Positions 8,379-16,466 of a DNA stretch of 64,000 bases are shown piece by piece. Within the stretch, counting starts at the first letter, position 1; every line of letters starts with the position of its first letter. A program made the position numbers and the translations under genes. The stretch comes from Shouchella clausii (GTDB lineage Bacteria; Bacillota; Bacilli; Bacillales; Bacillaceae_D). The stretch is from positions 372,001 through 436,000 of the forward strand of contig NZ_BCXJ01000002.1 in assembly GCF_001598215.1 (NCBI RefSeq), read 5' to 3'. The notes beneath the pieces are model-generated. The model was not told the DNA's origin. It saw only the letters and a program-made list of their open reading frames with translations, and ran no database searches.

Positions 8379-9071
8379 TCATTGCTCACAAGCGGCCTGC
8401 AGCCTTTTATGGGATTGTTTTAACGCTTCCAAACTTTGGGAAGAAAGCATCCAAGCATGGCCTTTTACGACCGCTTGAGAAGAGAGGAGGCAACTCGCGG
8501 CCAACACGCTTTCTAAGCTCGTAGCTGAAAATGGCGAAAAAAATAATTTTCCTTCTTGTGAATTCCAATTTTTCTTTAAGCTTCCGGCTCCTGGCTGAAT
8601 AAAAGCCGCGTCACGCATCGTCAAGGAAAACAGCGAAAATTGATTGTCTGCGTGATGGATGAGCGCTTTATCTTGAGGGGAATAAAAAGCAATTCCTTGT
8701 GACTGCACTAAAGGCAAATGATGAAACAACAACTTCACCTGTTTTGTGTCGGTGCCCTGATTTTGGATTCTTACTTCTCTCAAGCAGCCAAGGCGATCTG
8801 GGGATTCACGATCAATGATCGTCACAAGTACATTCCATACTTTATGAAATGCTTGGCTCATAATCGACAATGCCGTTTTTGAAAACGCAGCTTGAACACT
8901 CCAATCGCCATCCCCCACCCACGAGGTCTTCCCTTCCTGCCAAAGCCCAATACGCGAGAGTGCCTGTTGGCCTTCACATAGCTTCAACCTAGCATGAATG
9001 TCTACATAAAAAGATGCTTTTGTAGCGGAGTCCGTATTTAATTCTCGCGAAAAGTCTGGCAAAACGTACAT
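8379..9071 (-). CDS. Protein resembling only the N-terminal domain of GH15 enzymes
   Basis: A 230-residue protein with no signal peptide. The region of about 95-150, with LREVRIQNQGTDTKQVKLLF then YSPQDKALIHHADNQFSLFS, resembles the beta-sandwich N-terminal domain of glucoamylase/glucodextranase-like (GH15) proteins. The catalytic (alpha/alpha)6 barrel that should follow is absent: the frame ends after residue 230 and rpmG follows 74 bases later. AAGGAGAG before the ATG supports translation. It may be a truncated GH15 gene or a stand-alone sugar-binding domain. The assignment is from pattern recognition and is tentative. Confidence 0.5.
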   Translation of the reverse strand: MYVLPDFSRELNTDSATKASFYVDIHARLKLCEGQQALSRIGLWQEGKTSWVGDGDWSVQAAFSKTALSIMSQAFHKVWNVLVTIIDRESPDRLGCLREVRIQNQGTDTKQVKLLFHHLPLVQSQGIAFYSPQDKALIHHADNQFSLFSLTMRDAAFIQPGAGSLKKNWNSQEGKLFFSPFSATSLESVLAASCLLSSQAVVKGHAWMLSSQSLEALKQSHKRLQAACEQ

Positions 9072-9367
9072 CTAATCTCTCCTTTTATTCAGCTCATTTT
9101 TTGTGAACATGCATGAATGGTAAATTCCGGTTCAAAAACTACTTAAACAGAAACAACATTTCAAATTTGCAAAAATCAATTTCGATGAACGTCCATAAAA
9201 CTTGTTTGTTGCAAGCTCTCCATTGCATAGGTCCTTGGATAATAGGCTATTTCCGATTGTTATTTGCCTTTATTTTTCCCGATCGCGCTTCAGCCTCTAG
9301 CCTGCTGCTGCTTTCGTCTTATATCCAGCCTCTTGGCTTATGTAAAGCTTGCATCCCACACGCCTTT

Positions 9368-9510
9368 AAAAAGGGGAAAAATCCCCGGCGGCATTAGCAG
9401 TAATCGTTTCGCCTAATAAAAACTCTACTAACAGCATACCCCTTCTTTTAGCATCCTACAAGAAGTGCAAATTGTATAATTTTGTAGAACCAATTCCCTA
9501 GATGCCCCAA
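9368..9510 (-). ncRNA. Candidate structured small RNA ending in an intrinsic terminator
   Basis: This lies in a 613-base gap without a supported gene (9072-9684). On the minus strand GCATC/GATGC (9451-9455 with 9501-9505) encloses CTACAA/TTGTAG (9456-9461 with 9482-9487). A region at 9388-9407 then matches 16 of 20 bases of the 3' arm of the 6S RNA candidate at 13.9 kb. It ends in GGGG-ATTTTT-CCCC-TTTTT (9386-9368), a textbook terminator with no gene before it. I could not find a convincing promoter, so the 5' end is a guess. The rest of the gap shows nothing I can support. Confidence 0.35.
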
Positions 9511-9684
9511 GTATTTCCCCTTCCCTTTAGCCTGTTGTCATAACCATTACCTGGAATCATGTCTGGTTTTGTCAAAAATCACCGCATCGTGCCATAAATT
9601 TAAGATTTTGAAATGAAAAATCAGCGATTTCATGTATAATAATAGGATGTAACACAGTTGATAAAGTAGGAGGGTACGTTTTCA

Positions 9685-10068
9685 ATGGAATGGACATTGG
9701 CCATTTTACTCGTAGTTGCGATTGTCTTGCTTGTGCTTTCGTTTTTTAAAACCGAAAAAACATCGAAAGTGGACGAGCAAATCGAGCAGCTTTCCATTTC
9801 CTTTATGCAAGAGCTGCATCAGCTAAAGAACCAAATTCGCGATATGGAACTCGATGCTGAAATCGCTGCACATGAGCCAGGAGCACAAGCGCGATCATCA
9901 TCGCATCAAAAATTGCTTAGAGAAATTCTTGACCTGCATAAACGCGGCTATTCAGTTGAAGGAATCGCAATCGAAACAGAGCTCGAAATCCATGAAGTAG
10001 AGCGCCTGTTGGCCCCATACGTTTACAATGGCACAAAAGAAAGAAAGAAGGCTGCCAATGAGTCCTAA
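9685..10068 (+). CDS. yqzD: Membrane-anchored coiled-coil protein, YqzD-like
   Basis: A 127-residue protein: one membrane segment (about 4-21), a helical coiled-coil-like stretch (about 30-60), then a C-terminal part (about 75-113) with the look of a helix-turn-helix (ILDLHKRGYSVEGIAIETEL). GGAGGG precedes the ATG and a TATAAT lies about 50 bases upstream (near 9634). Its place near rpmG/yqgN and pairing with the next gene suggest B. subtilis YqzD. Function unknown. It overlaps the next gene by 11 bases. Confidence 0.6.
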   Translation: MEWTLAILLVVAIVLLVLSFFKTEKTSKVDEQIEQLSISFMQELHQLKNQIRDMELDAEIAAHEPGAQARSSSHQKLLREILDLHKRGYSVEGIAIETELEIHEVERLLAPYVYNGTKERKKAANES

Positions 10069-10534
10069 ATCATTACGCAGTTTTGCTTGTGGCTTGCTTG
10101 TAGCTGCTGTGGCTCTTGGCGCAGTATACTTTATCCAGGGAGATGGGGCCTCTTCCGCTGCTGCACCAGAACTCAGTGAAGATGAGATGAAGCAATCACT
10201 CGCAGAGGCAGGCTATGTCGTCGAACAACAAGACACATGGAATCAGATGGAAAGCGATTTACAAGAAGCACAAGCTGCCGTAGAAGAAGCAACTCAAAAC
10301 GGAGATGGGGATGGCGAAGAGCGAATCGTTTACAGAACCATTCTTCATGTTCAATCGGGAATGACAAGCATTGACGTCGGCCAAATGCTTGAAGAGGCAG
10401 GCATTGTAGACAACGCCCATGACTTTTTTGATGCCGTAGACGAACGTGGCTTATCAGGTGAGCTAAAACCGCAAGTCACCGGGGAATTAACGAGTGAAAT
10501 GAGCATGGACGAAATCTTAGATGAATTGTTCTAA
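10058..10534 (+). CDS. yqzC: Membrane-anchored extracytoplasmic protein, YqzC-like
   Basis: A 158-residue protein with an N-terminal membrane segment (about 6-24), an acidic helical region (about 35-85) and a C-terminal domain (about 90-158). The segment LHVQSGMTSIDVGQMLEEAG resembles the LysM-like substrate-binding part of MltG-type endolytic transglycosylases, but the catalytic part is missing. AAGAAGG six bases before the ATG at 10058 favours this start over an ATG ten codons upstream. It is translationally coupled to the preceding gene. The YqzC name rests on context. Confidence 0.6.
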   Translation: MSPKSLRSFACGLLVAAVALGAVYFIQGDGASSAAAPELSEDEMKQSLAEAGYVVEQQDTWNQMESDLQEAQAAVEEATQNGDGDGEERIVYRTILHVQSGMTSIDVGQMLEEAGIVDNAHDFFDAVDERGLSGELKPQVTGELTSEMSMDEILDELF

Positions 10535-10599
10535 ATACAGCATTCGACGCATACAGCGTTAATTCCTTTTTATTTACAACATAATTGAACTTTTAATCA

Positions 10600-10632
10600 G
10601 GAGAGGGTAGGTTTAGGCGCCCACTCCTTTTT
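10600..10632 (+). terminator. Intrinsic terminator of the YqzD-YqzC operon
   Basis: GGAG-a-GGG pairs with CCC-a-CTCC (10600-10627), followed by TTTTT. It marks the left border of the AT-rich insert. Confidence 0.65.
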
Positions 10633-10723
10633 ATATGGTGATAAAAAACAAAATAAAACCATTGAATTGTTTTATATAATCAGTTAATATAAAATAGTAT
10701 TAATTGTTTAGGAGGAGATTAGT

Positions 10724-11158
10724 TTGAAAAAACAAATTAAAAAATTTATTGCTACTGCTATTGTTTTTTCCGCAATTATAGGCTTAAGTAATGTAGCAGA
10801 AGCTGCAATGCACCCTTGGAAGAAAGTCCCTCAAGCTGGGAGTACTTGTGAAGTTAGAGCATGGACAGACTATTTATCGTATTCTACTCGTGCCACTTCG
10901 GTTGATTTTTATCTAGAACAAAGAGGTAATTGTGGTACATTGAGGTATAGTGCTACTGCAAATATTTACGATGGCGGAGGATATTTAAATGCTATTTCAA
11001 GTGTTGAAACCGGTTCTTTCTCTTACCGAACACCTGTAAAAAAAGCAAAATTAACCAAATTCAGTCGTCCTTCTTCTGGTCCTTTATTTGCCCAACTATA
11101 TAAAAATGGAAAGAGCGTTGGTTCTTACCAATCCAATAATTTATCTTTTCCAAGATGA
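10724..11158 (+). CDS. Small secreted protein of unknown function
   Basis: A 144-residue protein with a classical signal peptide (lysine-rich start, hydrophobic core, likely cleavage after AEA at residue 27). The mature part of about 117 residues has two cysteines (about 42 and 69) that could form one disulfide and is rich in Ser, Tyr and Gly, which suggests a small beta-rich domain. I do not recognise a family. Translation starts at TTG with AGGAGGAG upstream. The gene and its surroundings are clearly more AT-rich than its neighbours, which suggests recent acquisition. Possible roles such as toxin, inhibitor or matrix protein cannot be chosen from the sequence. Confidence 0.65.
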   Translation: MKKQIKKFIATAIVFSAIIGLSNVAEAAMHPWKKVPQAGSTCEVRAWTDYLSYSTRATSVDFYLEQRGNCGTLRYSATANIYDGGGYLNAISSVETGSFSYRTPVKKAKLTKFSRPSSGPLFAQLYKNGKSVGSYQSNNLSFPR

Positions 11159-11194
11159 ATTTTAACAAAAGAACCATTTTTATTTAAACAAAGC

Positions 11195-11235
11195 AAATCA
11201 AGTGACCTCGGTATTGAACCGGGGTAACTTGATTT
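11195..11235. repeat. Long inverted repeat after the secreted-protein gene
   Basis: AAATCAAGT (11195-11203) pairs perfectly with ACTTGATTT (11227-11235). After one mismatch ACCTCGGT (11205-11212) pairs with ACCGGGGT (11218-11225), leaving a five-base loop. The 17-pair hairpin has no clean T run on either side. It may be a weak terminator of the secreted-protein gene or a mobile-element end. Confidence 0.6.
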
Positions 11236-11596
11236 AGTGTACAATTCTATCTCTCTTTCATAATTGATCAGCAGTAACAATTCCTAAATCATATAAATGA
11301 ATACTACGGGGGAGCCATTAAATTACCCCCCCCTCTTTTCTTTCCCATTCACAAAGGAATTCGAAATCATTTTTATCCTAGCCATACAATAAACATCTAA
11401 AGAAACTAAAAATTTTGATAATTATCTCCTCGCATAAATATTACTTTATTTCCGTGTAAGTGGTTCTCTAATAAGTTGGCTTTTTGCTACTTGTTATGTG
11501 AATACTCGTAAAGATTAAACAACCGTTTAAACCTTATATAGTTTGTTTAAAGCCCGTGTTACCAAAAAATACCTGTGAAGGGGTCATAATTAATAC
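11236..11596. other. AT-rich gap without a recognisable gene
   Basis: No frame with a ribosome site is present. A G5/C8 hairpin near 11308-11333, followed by a T-rich tract on the plus strand, could act as a terminator. Several copies of TTTAAAC occur near 11524-11552. Otherwise I see nothing in it. Confidence 0.5.
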
Positions 11597-11642
11597 AAAG
11601 AAACACCTTCAGTTTTTACAATTAATTTGAAGGTGTTTCTTT
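11597..11642 (-). terminator. Terminator of pbpA (symmetrical)
   Basis: A perfect 15-pair stem runs from AAAGAAACACCTTCA (11597-11611) to its complement (11628-11642), with A and T at the base, so it could stop transcription from either side. It lies 28 bases after the pbpA stop. Confidence 0.8.
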
Positions 11643-11670
11643 ATGTGTACTATATTTCTAGTCTTTAATT

Positions 11671-13773
11671 TTACTCATTCTCAAACAAATCAACTTCGTC
11701 CATGACTGAATCGACTGATTTAGGGCCATCTCGGTTCTCCTGTAAATCAAAGTAGTCATTGACTAAGTCTTGGGCAATGCCTTGGGCAATTTTATACGAT
11801 GTCCCCCTTGGAATTTGCACTTTCGGAGCGATGACAGCAAAGGCAATTTCTGGATCATCATAAGGAGCATAGCCAATAAAGCTTTGGTTGTTTCCGTTTA
11901 AAACTTGGCGGTTATCGCCTTCGCCAATCGCTACGGAAATCTCTGCTGTCCCTGTCTTGGCAGCAATCGGCACATCCGTTTTAATTGAACTAGCTGTACC
12001 GCGGCTGCCTGATACAACACGGCGGAAGCCGTTTTGCACCACGTCAAGTTTGTCTTTAGACATGTCAACTTCATTAAGCACTTCAGGGGCAAATTCTTTC
12101 ACAACGGTCGCTTCTTCTCCATTGATAGAAGGCTCCAATATTTCTTTGACAAGACGAGGGCGCATGCGCACGCCATCATTCGCAATCGTGCTCGCATATT
12201 GGCCAACCTGCAACGTTGTATAAGTGTCAAATTGGCCGATCATAAAGTCAAGTGAAGCCCCCGGCTCTTGCGGAACACCGGTAATGCCTGTTACTTCATG
12301 AGGGAGGTCAATTCCCGTTTGAGTCCCTAAACCAAATTGACTGAAATAATAACGTGAACGCTCTAATACATCATTGGCGACGGACAAACCAAACAAGCTA
12401 CGTTGGCTTTGGGGAATGTTGCTGTTGTACGTATAGTTGCCCATTCGCATCGCTATTTCAAACATATAGACGTTCGATGACCGTTCCAGCGCAGTACCCA
12501 TATTAACAGGCCCCATAGTGGACACCGATTTTTTCTCAGGTGTGCCATTAAAATGCAACGGCCGGTCATTAATAACAGTATCAGGAGTGACAACTCCCTC
12601 TTGCATGCCGGTTAACACGGATGCCCCTTTGACAACAGAACCAAACTCAAACGCATTGTTCACAGCTCCTGTTGGGTGCAAATAGCTTTCATCTTCTCCG
12701 GCAGGGTCGACAAAACCGCTAATCGCTAATATTTCGCCTGTTTTTGGATTCATCACAATCGCGTAGGCGCTGCCTTCTTGCTGCTGCAAGTAGTAGCCGC
12801 GGTTTTTCATGACATGTTTTTCTACCGCTTCATCAAGCAGTTGTTGGTATTCCATATCAATGCTTAATACTAAGTCATTGCCACGGCTGCCAAGTGTTTC
12901 TTCGACGACGCTTTCCGCTTCATCGCCGCCAGTCCGTGTCGATGTCCGCGAAATTTCCGCTTTTGTGCCACGGAGCACATTTTCATATTGAAGCTCCAAG
13001 TAGCTGTTACCAACAAGATCAGAGCGGGCATAGCCGTTTGCCAAATAATCATCGACTTTTTCCGATTGGATTGACCCGACGCTGCCATACAATTGCCGCA
13101 ACGTGTCCCCATATACGTACTCCCTCGTCGCATCCCGCTGCAAGTCGATGTTAGGCAGCTTATCCAAGTGCTCACTTAACACGTGGGCTTCCTCTTCCGT
13201 AATCGATTGTTTGATTCGTTGCGGCGTGCCGCTAGTACCTCGGAGCATATGCGTAAAAATCGCAATGACTTGTTCTTCCTCTTCCGAATAGCCATCGACC
13301 ATCTCTTCAGTAATTTCGTCTATGATCACTTTGTACTCGTCTTTATCTTCGACTTCTTTTCCTTCGATTAACGCTTTCCGTTCTTTTTCGCTATGAGTGA
13401 CATACCAATATTCTTGTTTGTCACGAAAACGGAGATTTTCCGTGTCGACTTCGATGTAATCAGACAGCTTTTTCGCCAGTTCGAGAATGTCTTCCGCTTT
13501 TTGGTTTCCTGGATTGGTGTAAGTGACAGACAACTCCATGGAGTTGTCGACAACCACATTGCCGTAGCTATCATACATCAGTCCACGGGGCGCGTCGATA
13601 CGGGCCGTTTGGTTCGATACATGTGTTAACTCTTCTTCGTAAGATTCACCTTGGACAATTTGCACCATGCCGAGACGCAAAATCAATGCAGAAAACAACA
13701 AAAACACGCCAAGAAACAAAATATTTAGCCTGGCAGATACTTGGCTGCGCGCTTTGTTTTTTTTCTCAGCCAT
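11671..13773 (-). CDS. pbpA: Class B penicillin-binding protein (PbpA, PBP2 family)
   Basis: A 700-residue D,D-transpeptidase that cross-links peptidoglycan during cell elongation. It has one N-terminal membrane anchor (about 18-37), a PBP dimerisation region, and a transpeptidase domain with SVVK (S379, K382), SSN (S432-N434) and KTG (K606-G608). B. subtilis PbpA (716 residues) has the same layout and the same neighbour yqgE. Two ATG codons are adjacent; GGAGG spacing favours the second, at 13773. A 6S RNA candidate lies just upstream on the same strand, so pbpA probably has its own promoter in the remaining 55 bases or is read through. Confidence 0.95.
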   Translation of the reverse strand: MAEKKNKARSQVSARLNILFLGVFLLFSALILRLGMVQIVQGESYEEELTHVSNQTARIDAPRGLMYDSYGNVVVDNSMELSVTYTNPGNQKAEDILELAKKLSDYIEVDTENLRFRDKQEYWYVTHSEKERKALIEGKEVEDKDEYKVIIDEITEEMVDGYSEEEEQVIAIFTHMLRGTSGTPQRIKQSITEEEAHVLSEHLDKLPNIDLQRDATREYVYGDTLRQLYGSVGSIQSEKVDDYLANGYARSDLVGNSYLELQYENVLRGTKAEISRTSTRTGGDEAESVVEETLGSRGNDLVLSIDMEYQQLLDEAVEKHVMKNRGYYLQQQEGSAYAIVMNPKTGEILAISGFVDPAGEDESYLHPTGAVNNAFEFGSVVKGASVLTGMQEGVVTPDTVINDRPLHFNGTPEKKSVSTMGPVNMGTALERSSNVYMFEIAMRMGNYTYNSNIPQSQRSLFGLSVANDVLERSRYYFSQFGLGTQTGIDLPHEVTGITGVPQEPGASLDFMIGQFDTYTTLQVGQYASTIANDGVRMRPRLVKEILEPSINGEEATVVKEFAPEVLNEVDMSKDKLDVVQNGFRRVVSGSRGTASSIKTDVPIAAKTGTAEISVAIGEGDNRQVLNGNNQSFIGYAPYDDPEIAFAVIAPKVQIPRGTSYKIAQGIAQDLVNDYFDLQENRDGPKSVDSVMDEVDLFENE

Positions 13774-13829
13774 CATTTCCCCTCCATCATAATTTATGTA
13801 TCGCCTAACAGCTTATAAATTCTCAACAT

Positions 13830-14046
13830 AAAAAGACACCCGGCAAGCGGATGTCTATTCTTCTCTTTACCCGCGGGTGCCGTTAGCAGTAAATGTTTCA
13901 TGAACCTACTCTCGCAGGTGGGTGTTCGCAGTTCACGTTCCGAAGTCCGAACCAGTCGGCATGACGTAGAGTCAATCATATAGAACTCCCTTTTTTACAT
14001 TCAAGGTTCGAAACATAAAAAAGCACACGAACATAGCAGGCAATTC
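13830..14046 (-). ncRNA. ssrS: 6S RNA (SsrS) candidate
   Basis: About 217 bases run from a consensus promoter to a strong terminator. Features of the 6S family can be seen: a segment GAACACCCACCTGC-GAGA-GTAGGTTCA (about 13900-13925) that parallels the E. coli 6S 3' strand, then an ACGGCAC-like element, and a closing stem in which TTGCCTGC near the 5' end can pair with GCGGGTAA near 13870. The RNA ends with GACATCCG/CGGGTGTC (13835-13855) and TTTTT. 6S RNA binds sigma-A RNA polymerase and restrains it in stationary phase. The assignment is by eye, without a covariance model. Confidence 0.72.
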
Positions 14047-14052
14047 TTGTCT

Positions 14053-14081
14053 ATTATAATATGGACGACACAATCTGTCAA
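14053..14081 (-). promoter_or_regulatory. Consensus sigma-A promoter of the 6S RNA candidate
   Basis: On the minus strand TTGACA (14081-14076) and TATAAT (14058-14053) are separated by exactly 17 bases: both boxes match the consensus fully. Transcription should start near 14046. Confidence 0.9.
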
Positions 14082-14095
14082 AGGCCGAGAAAAAG

Positions 14096-15388
14096 TTACA
14101 CTGAGCCTCCAGCGCTATTTTCCCCGTCTGGGTCCCCTGCATACTGAACATGGCTAGGTTTAGGATCTTGCGGGCTTAACTGAATGTTACGCACAAAAAA
14201 ATAGATCCATAAATGCCCTGAACCGACAAGAAGCAATACTGCTGGAATCGCTTGTTTCTCTGGAAACAAGCTAATTGCAGCAATAAATAAAAGAATGGAT
14301 AACATCCTCCCTGTATTTAACACACATTCACGGACGATGATATACTCAACCCGCAACTCCGCTGCATTGTATGAACGGCCAATCACATCGTAAGTAAGCG
14401 AAATGTAAGGGATCAACAGCAATGGATAAGCGATGGAAATAAACACGCCATACGTGATGAGTTTAGCAAAACTTAAGTTGAACAGAAGGATGAAGATCGC
14501 TCCATATAAAATGCAACCGCCCGCTAATATGGCTCGCTTTCGGAAAGCACGCTTTAATAGCCGAGCTGCTAAATAATAAACCACCAACTGCACGCTGGAA
14601 GTGACCAGCCCATATGTGCCAAGAGCAAGCTCGTTGCCAGTGGTCACATATACCCATACGACGATGACAAACGCAAACGTCCCTTCTCGGAGACCTTGGA
14701 ACAAATGGGCACAAAGAATCCTCGCCCAATCTTTGTTTCGGCGTCGTTCTTTCAATACTTCCCCTAATTGCAGCTTCCCTTTTGCATGCCGTTTGGAAAG
14801 CCACATTGTTAAAACCACACCGATAAGAAATAACGTTAGTGAACAAGCAAAAATGAGGAAATAGCCGCGATAACCAGTCATTTTCGTAATGATAAACCCA
14901 GCCAGCAGTGGGCCTGTCATCCCAGCAAAAGACGTTAGCAGTCCTAAAAAGCCGTTAAAAAAGTCGCGTGTATCCGGCTCTGTTACTTCAAAAGTCAGCA
15001 CATTAAAAGCAAGCCAATAACACCCAGCGCCTGCACCAAGCAACGCACCAAGTAAAAGCAAATAATCCGCAGCGTGTGATCCGGCTAAAAGCACCGTAAT
15101 GTAGAAAAGCGACATAATGCTAACGCCAAGACGCAGAATAAACACACGGTCAATTCTCTTCGTTAACTTCCCCGCAAGGATAAAGGCGAGTGGCTGCAAC
15201 ATGACAGACATTAAATTGTATAAAGCGAGGTCCATAAATTTCCCAGACTGCTTCCACAAGAATATATTTACAAATGTATTGGAAAGCGCCACACTCAGTG
15301 CATAAAGGCCGCCAATGACAAGGAGCAATTTCAAATCTTTTGATGCTTCTACATGGCCGAACACTTTATCTGCCAATTTCCTTTGCAT
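14096..15388 (-). CDS. yqgE: Major facilitator superfamily transporter YqgE
   Basis: A 430-residue, 12-segment membrane transporter of unknown substrate, the same length as B. subtilis YqgE. The C-terminal 30 residues are hydrophilic and probably cytosolic. The stretch RSYNAAELRVEYIIVRE (about 345-361) is typical of this subfamily. The ATG is preceded by a GGTGGTGAGGT purine-rich site. It lies between sodA and pbpA, as in B. subtilis, although the 6S RNA candidate separates it from pbpA. No clear terminator follows it before the 6S promoter. Confidence 0.88.
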   Translation of the reverse strand: MQRKLADKVFGHVEASKDLKLLLVIGGLYALSVALSNTFVNIFLWKQSGKFMDLALYNLMSVMLQPLAFILAGKLTKRIDRVFILRLGVSIMSLFYITVLLAGSHAADYLLLLGALLGAGAGCYWLAFNVLTFEVTEPDTRDFFNGFLGLLTSFAGMTGPLLAGFIITKMTGYRGYFLIFACSLTLFLIGVVLTMWLSKRHAKGKLQLGEVLKERRRNKDWARILCAHLFQGLREGTFAFVIVVWVYVTTGNELALGTYGLVTSSVQLVVYYLAARLLKRAFRKRAILAGGCILYGAIFILLFNLSFAKLITYGVFISIAYPLLLIPYISLTYDVIGRSYNAAELRVEYIIVRECVLNTGRMLSILLFIAAISLFPEKQAIPAVLLLVGSGHLWIYFFVRNIQLSPQDPKPSHVQYAGDPDGENSAGGSV

Positions 15389-15463
15389 GACCTCACCACC
15401 TTAGTGGGTAGTGTGATCTGTTTTATTTCCTGCTATGCACATTTTTTAAGTCTTTGCACAACG

Positions 15464-15493
15464 AAAAAGCCGCAAAGCGAAATGCTTTACGGC
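15464..15493 (-). terminator. Intrinsic terminator of sodA
   Basis: GCCGTAAAGC pairs with GCTTTGCGGC around a five-base loop (15469-15493), followed by TTTTT on the minus strand. Confidence 0.88.
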
Positions 15494-15507
15494 TCGTCGG
15501 AGTGTCA

Positions 15508-16116
15508 TTATTTTGCTGCGTCGTAACGTTTGCTAACCTCGTCCCAATTGACTACGTTCCAGAAAGCTGCAATGTAGTCAGGGCGACGGTTTTGATAGTT
15601 CAAGTAGTAAGCGTGTTCCCATACGTCGAGTCCAAGGATAGGCGTTTTGCCTTCAGACAATGGCGTATCTTGGTTAGGCGTGCTTGTAATTTCTAAATTG
15701 CCGTTGTTAACAACTAGCCAAGCCCATCCTGAACCAAAGCGTCCTTTTGCTGCGTCTGCAAATTTGTTTTTGAATTCTTCAAAGCTGCCGAAAGTTGATT
15801 TAATGTCTTCTGCAAGAGCGCCAGTCGGCTCACCACCGCCATTTGGACTTAAAATTTGCCAGAAAAATGTGTGGTTTGCATGGCCTCCGCCATTGTTGCG
15901 GACAGCTGTGCGAATGTTTTCTGGAACCGCATCCAAGTTCGCAACCAAGTCTTCAATGCTCTTCTCGGCAAGCTCCGCATGCCCTTCCAATGCAGCATTT
16001 AAGTTTGTTACATACGTATTGTGGTGTTTTCCGTGGTGAATGTTCATTGTCGCCTCATCAATATGCGGTTCAAGTGCATTTGCCGCATAAGGCAATTCTG
16101 GTAGTTTGTAAGCCAT
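15508..16116 (-). CDS. sodA: Superoxide dismutase [Mn]
   Basis: A 202-residue cytosolic enzyme that converts superoxide to oxygen and hydrogen peroxide. Ligand positions are visible: His in the N-terminal [17 protein letters not shown], the HANHTFFW helix, and [12 protein letters not shown] near the C-terminus (Asp and His ligands). The [10 protein letters not shown] and GSGWAWLVV segments fit the Mn/Fe family; Mn is inferred from Bacillus relatives. AAGGAGG precedes the ATG. It is a single-gene unit with its own terminator, upstream of yqgE. Confidence 0.97.
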   Translation of the reverse strand: MAYKLPELPYAANALEPHIDEATMNIHHGKHHNTYVTNLNAALEGHAELAEKSIEDLVANLDAVPENIRTAVRNNGGGHANHTFFWQILSPNGGGEPTGALAEDIKSTFGSFEEFKNKFADAAKGRFGSGWAWLVVNNGNLEITSTPNQDTPLSEGKTPILGLDVWEHAYYLNYQNRRPDYIAAFWNVVNWDEVSKRYDAAK

Positions 16117-16246
16117 GTTTAATTCCTCCTTAGTTTCAATAGTCTTCGATTCTCAATTAGATTACCATTAAAGACAGCGCGCCGCAAAGAAAATGCTCGC
16201 GCTTTCTCATTTATTTTTTATTCCCTTTTCCCTTGTTATTAAACAT

Positions 16247-16279
16247 AAAAAAACGCCTTTTTATTTAGGCGTTTTTTTT
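16247..16279 (-). terminator. Terminator of the tRNA cluster
   Basis: AACGCCT (16252-16258) pairs with AGGCGTT (16267-16273). Runs of A and T on the two sides allow termination in both directions; on the minus strand it closes the tRNA operon. Confidence 0.88.
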
Positions 16280-16281
16280 AA

Positions 16282-16371
16282 CGGAGGAAGAGGGATTCGA
16301 ACCCCCGCGCGGTGTGACCCGCCTGTCGGTTTTCAAGACCGATCCCTTCAGCCAGACTTGGGTATTCCTCC
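16282..16371 (-). tRNA. tRNA-Ser (anticodon TGA)
   Basis: A 90-base class II tRNA. The acceptor is GGAGGAA/TTCCTCC with discriminator G, the long variable arm is typical of serine, and the anticodon loop CTTGAAA reads TGA. The 3' CCA is not encoded. It is the last of five tRNAs in the cluster. Confidence 0.96.
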
Positions 16372-16375
16372 AAAG

Positions 16376-16449
16376 TGGACCCTGTAGGACTCGAACCTAC
16401 GACCAATCGGTTATGAGCCGACTGCTCTAACCAACTGAGCTAAGGGTCC
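16376..16449 (-). tRNA. tRNA with CAT anticodon, probably tRNA-Ile2 (lysidine type)
   Basis: A 74-base tRNA with acceptor GGACCCT/AGGGTCC, discriminator A and anticodon loop CTCATAA. The body resembles the Bacillus tRNA-Ile(CAU), whose C34 is changed to lysidine by TilS. The tRNA at 16573 is clearly elongator Met, which leaves this one as Ile2. No encoded CCA. Confidence 0.88.
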
Positions 16450-16466
16450 GCAAGTATGTTTTAATA

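Noticed and set aside
9113-9397. 94-residue open frame on the plus strand in the 9-9.7 kb gap
   Set aside because: No ribosome site before its ATG, odd composition, and it runs across the terminator hairpin of the RNA candidate.
11300-11335. Tiny minus-strand frame after a G-rich site near 11.3 kb
   Set aside because: It has only four codons before a stop; the G run is better explained as half of a hairpin.
16193-16387. Short frames across the tRNA cluster
   Set aside because: They read through tRNA genes and terminators; the tRNAs explain the sequence.
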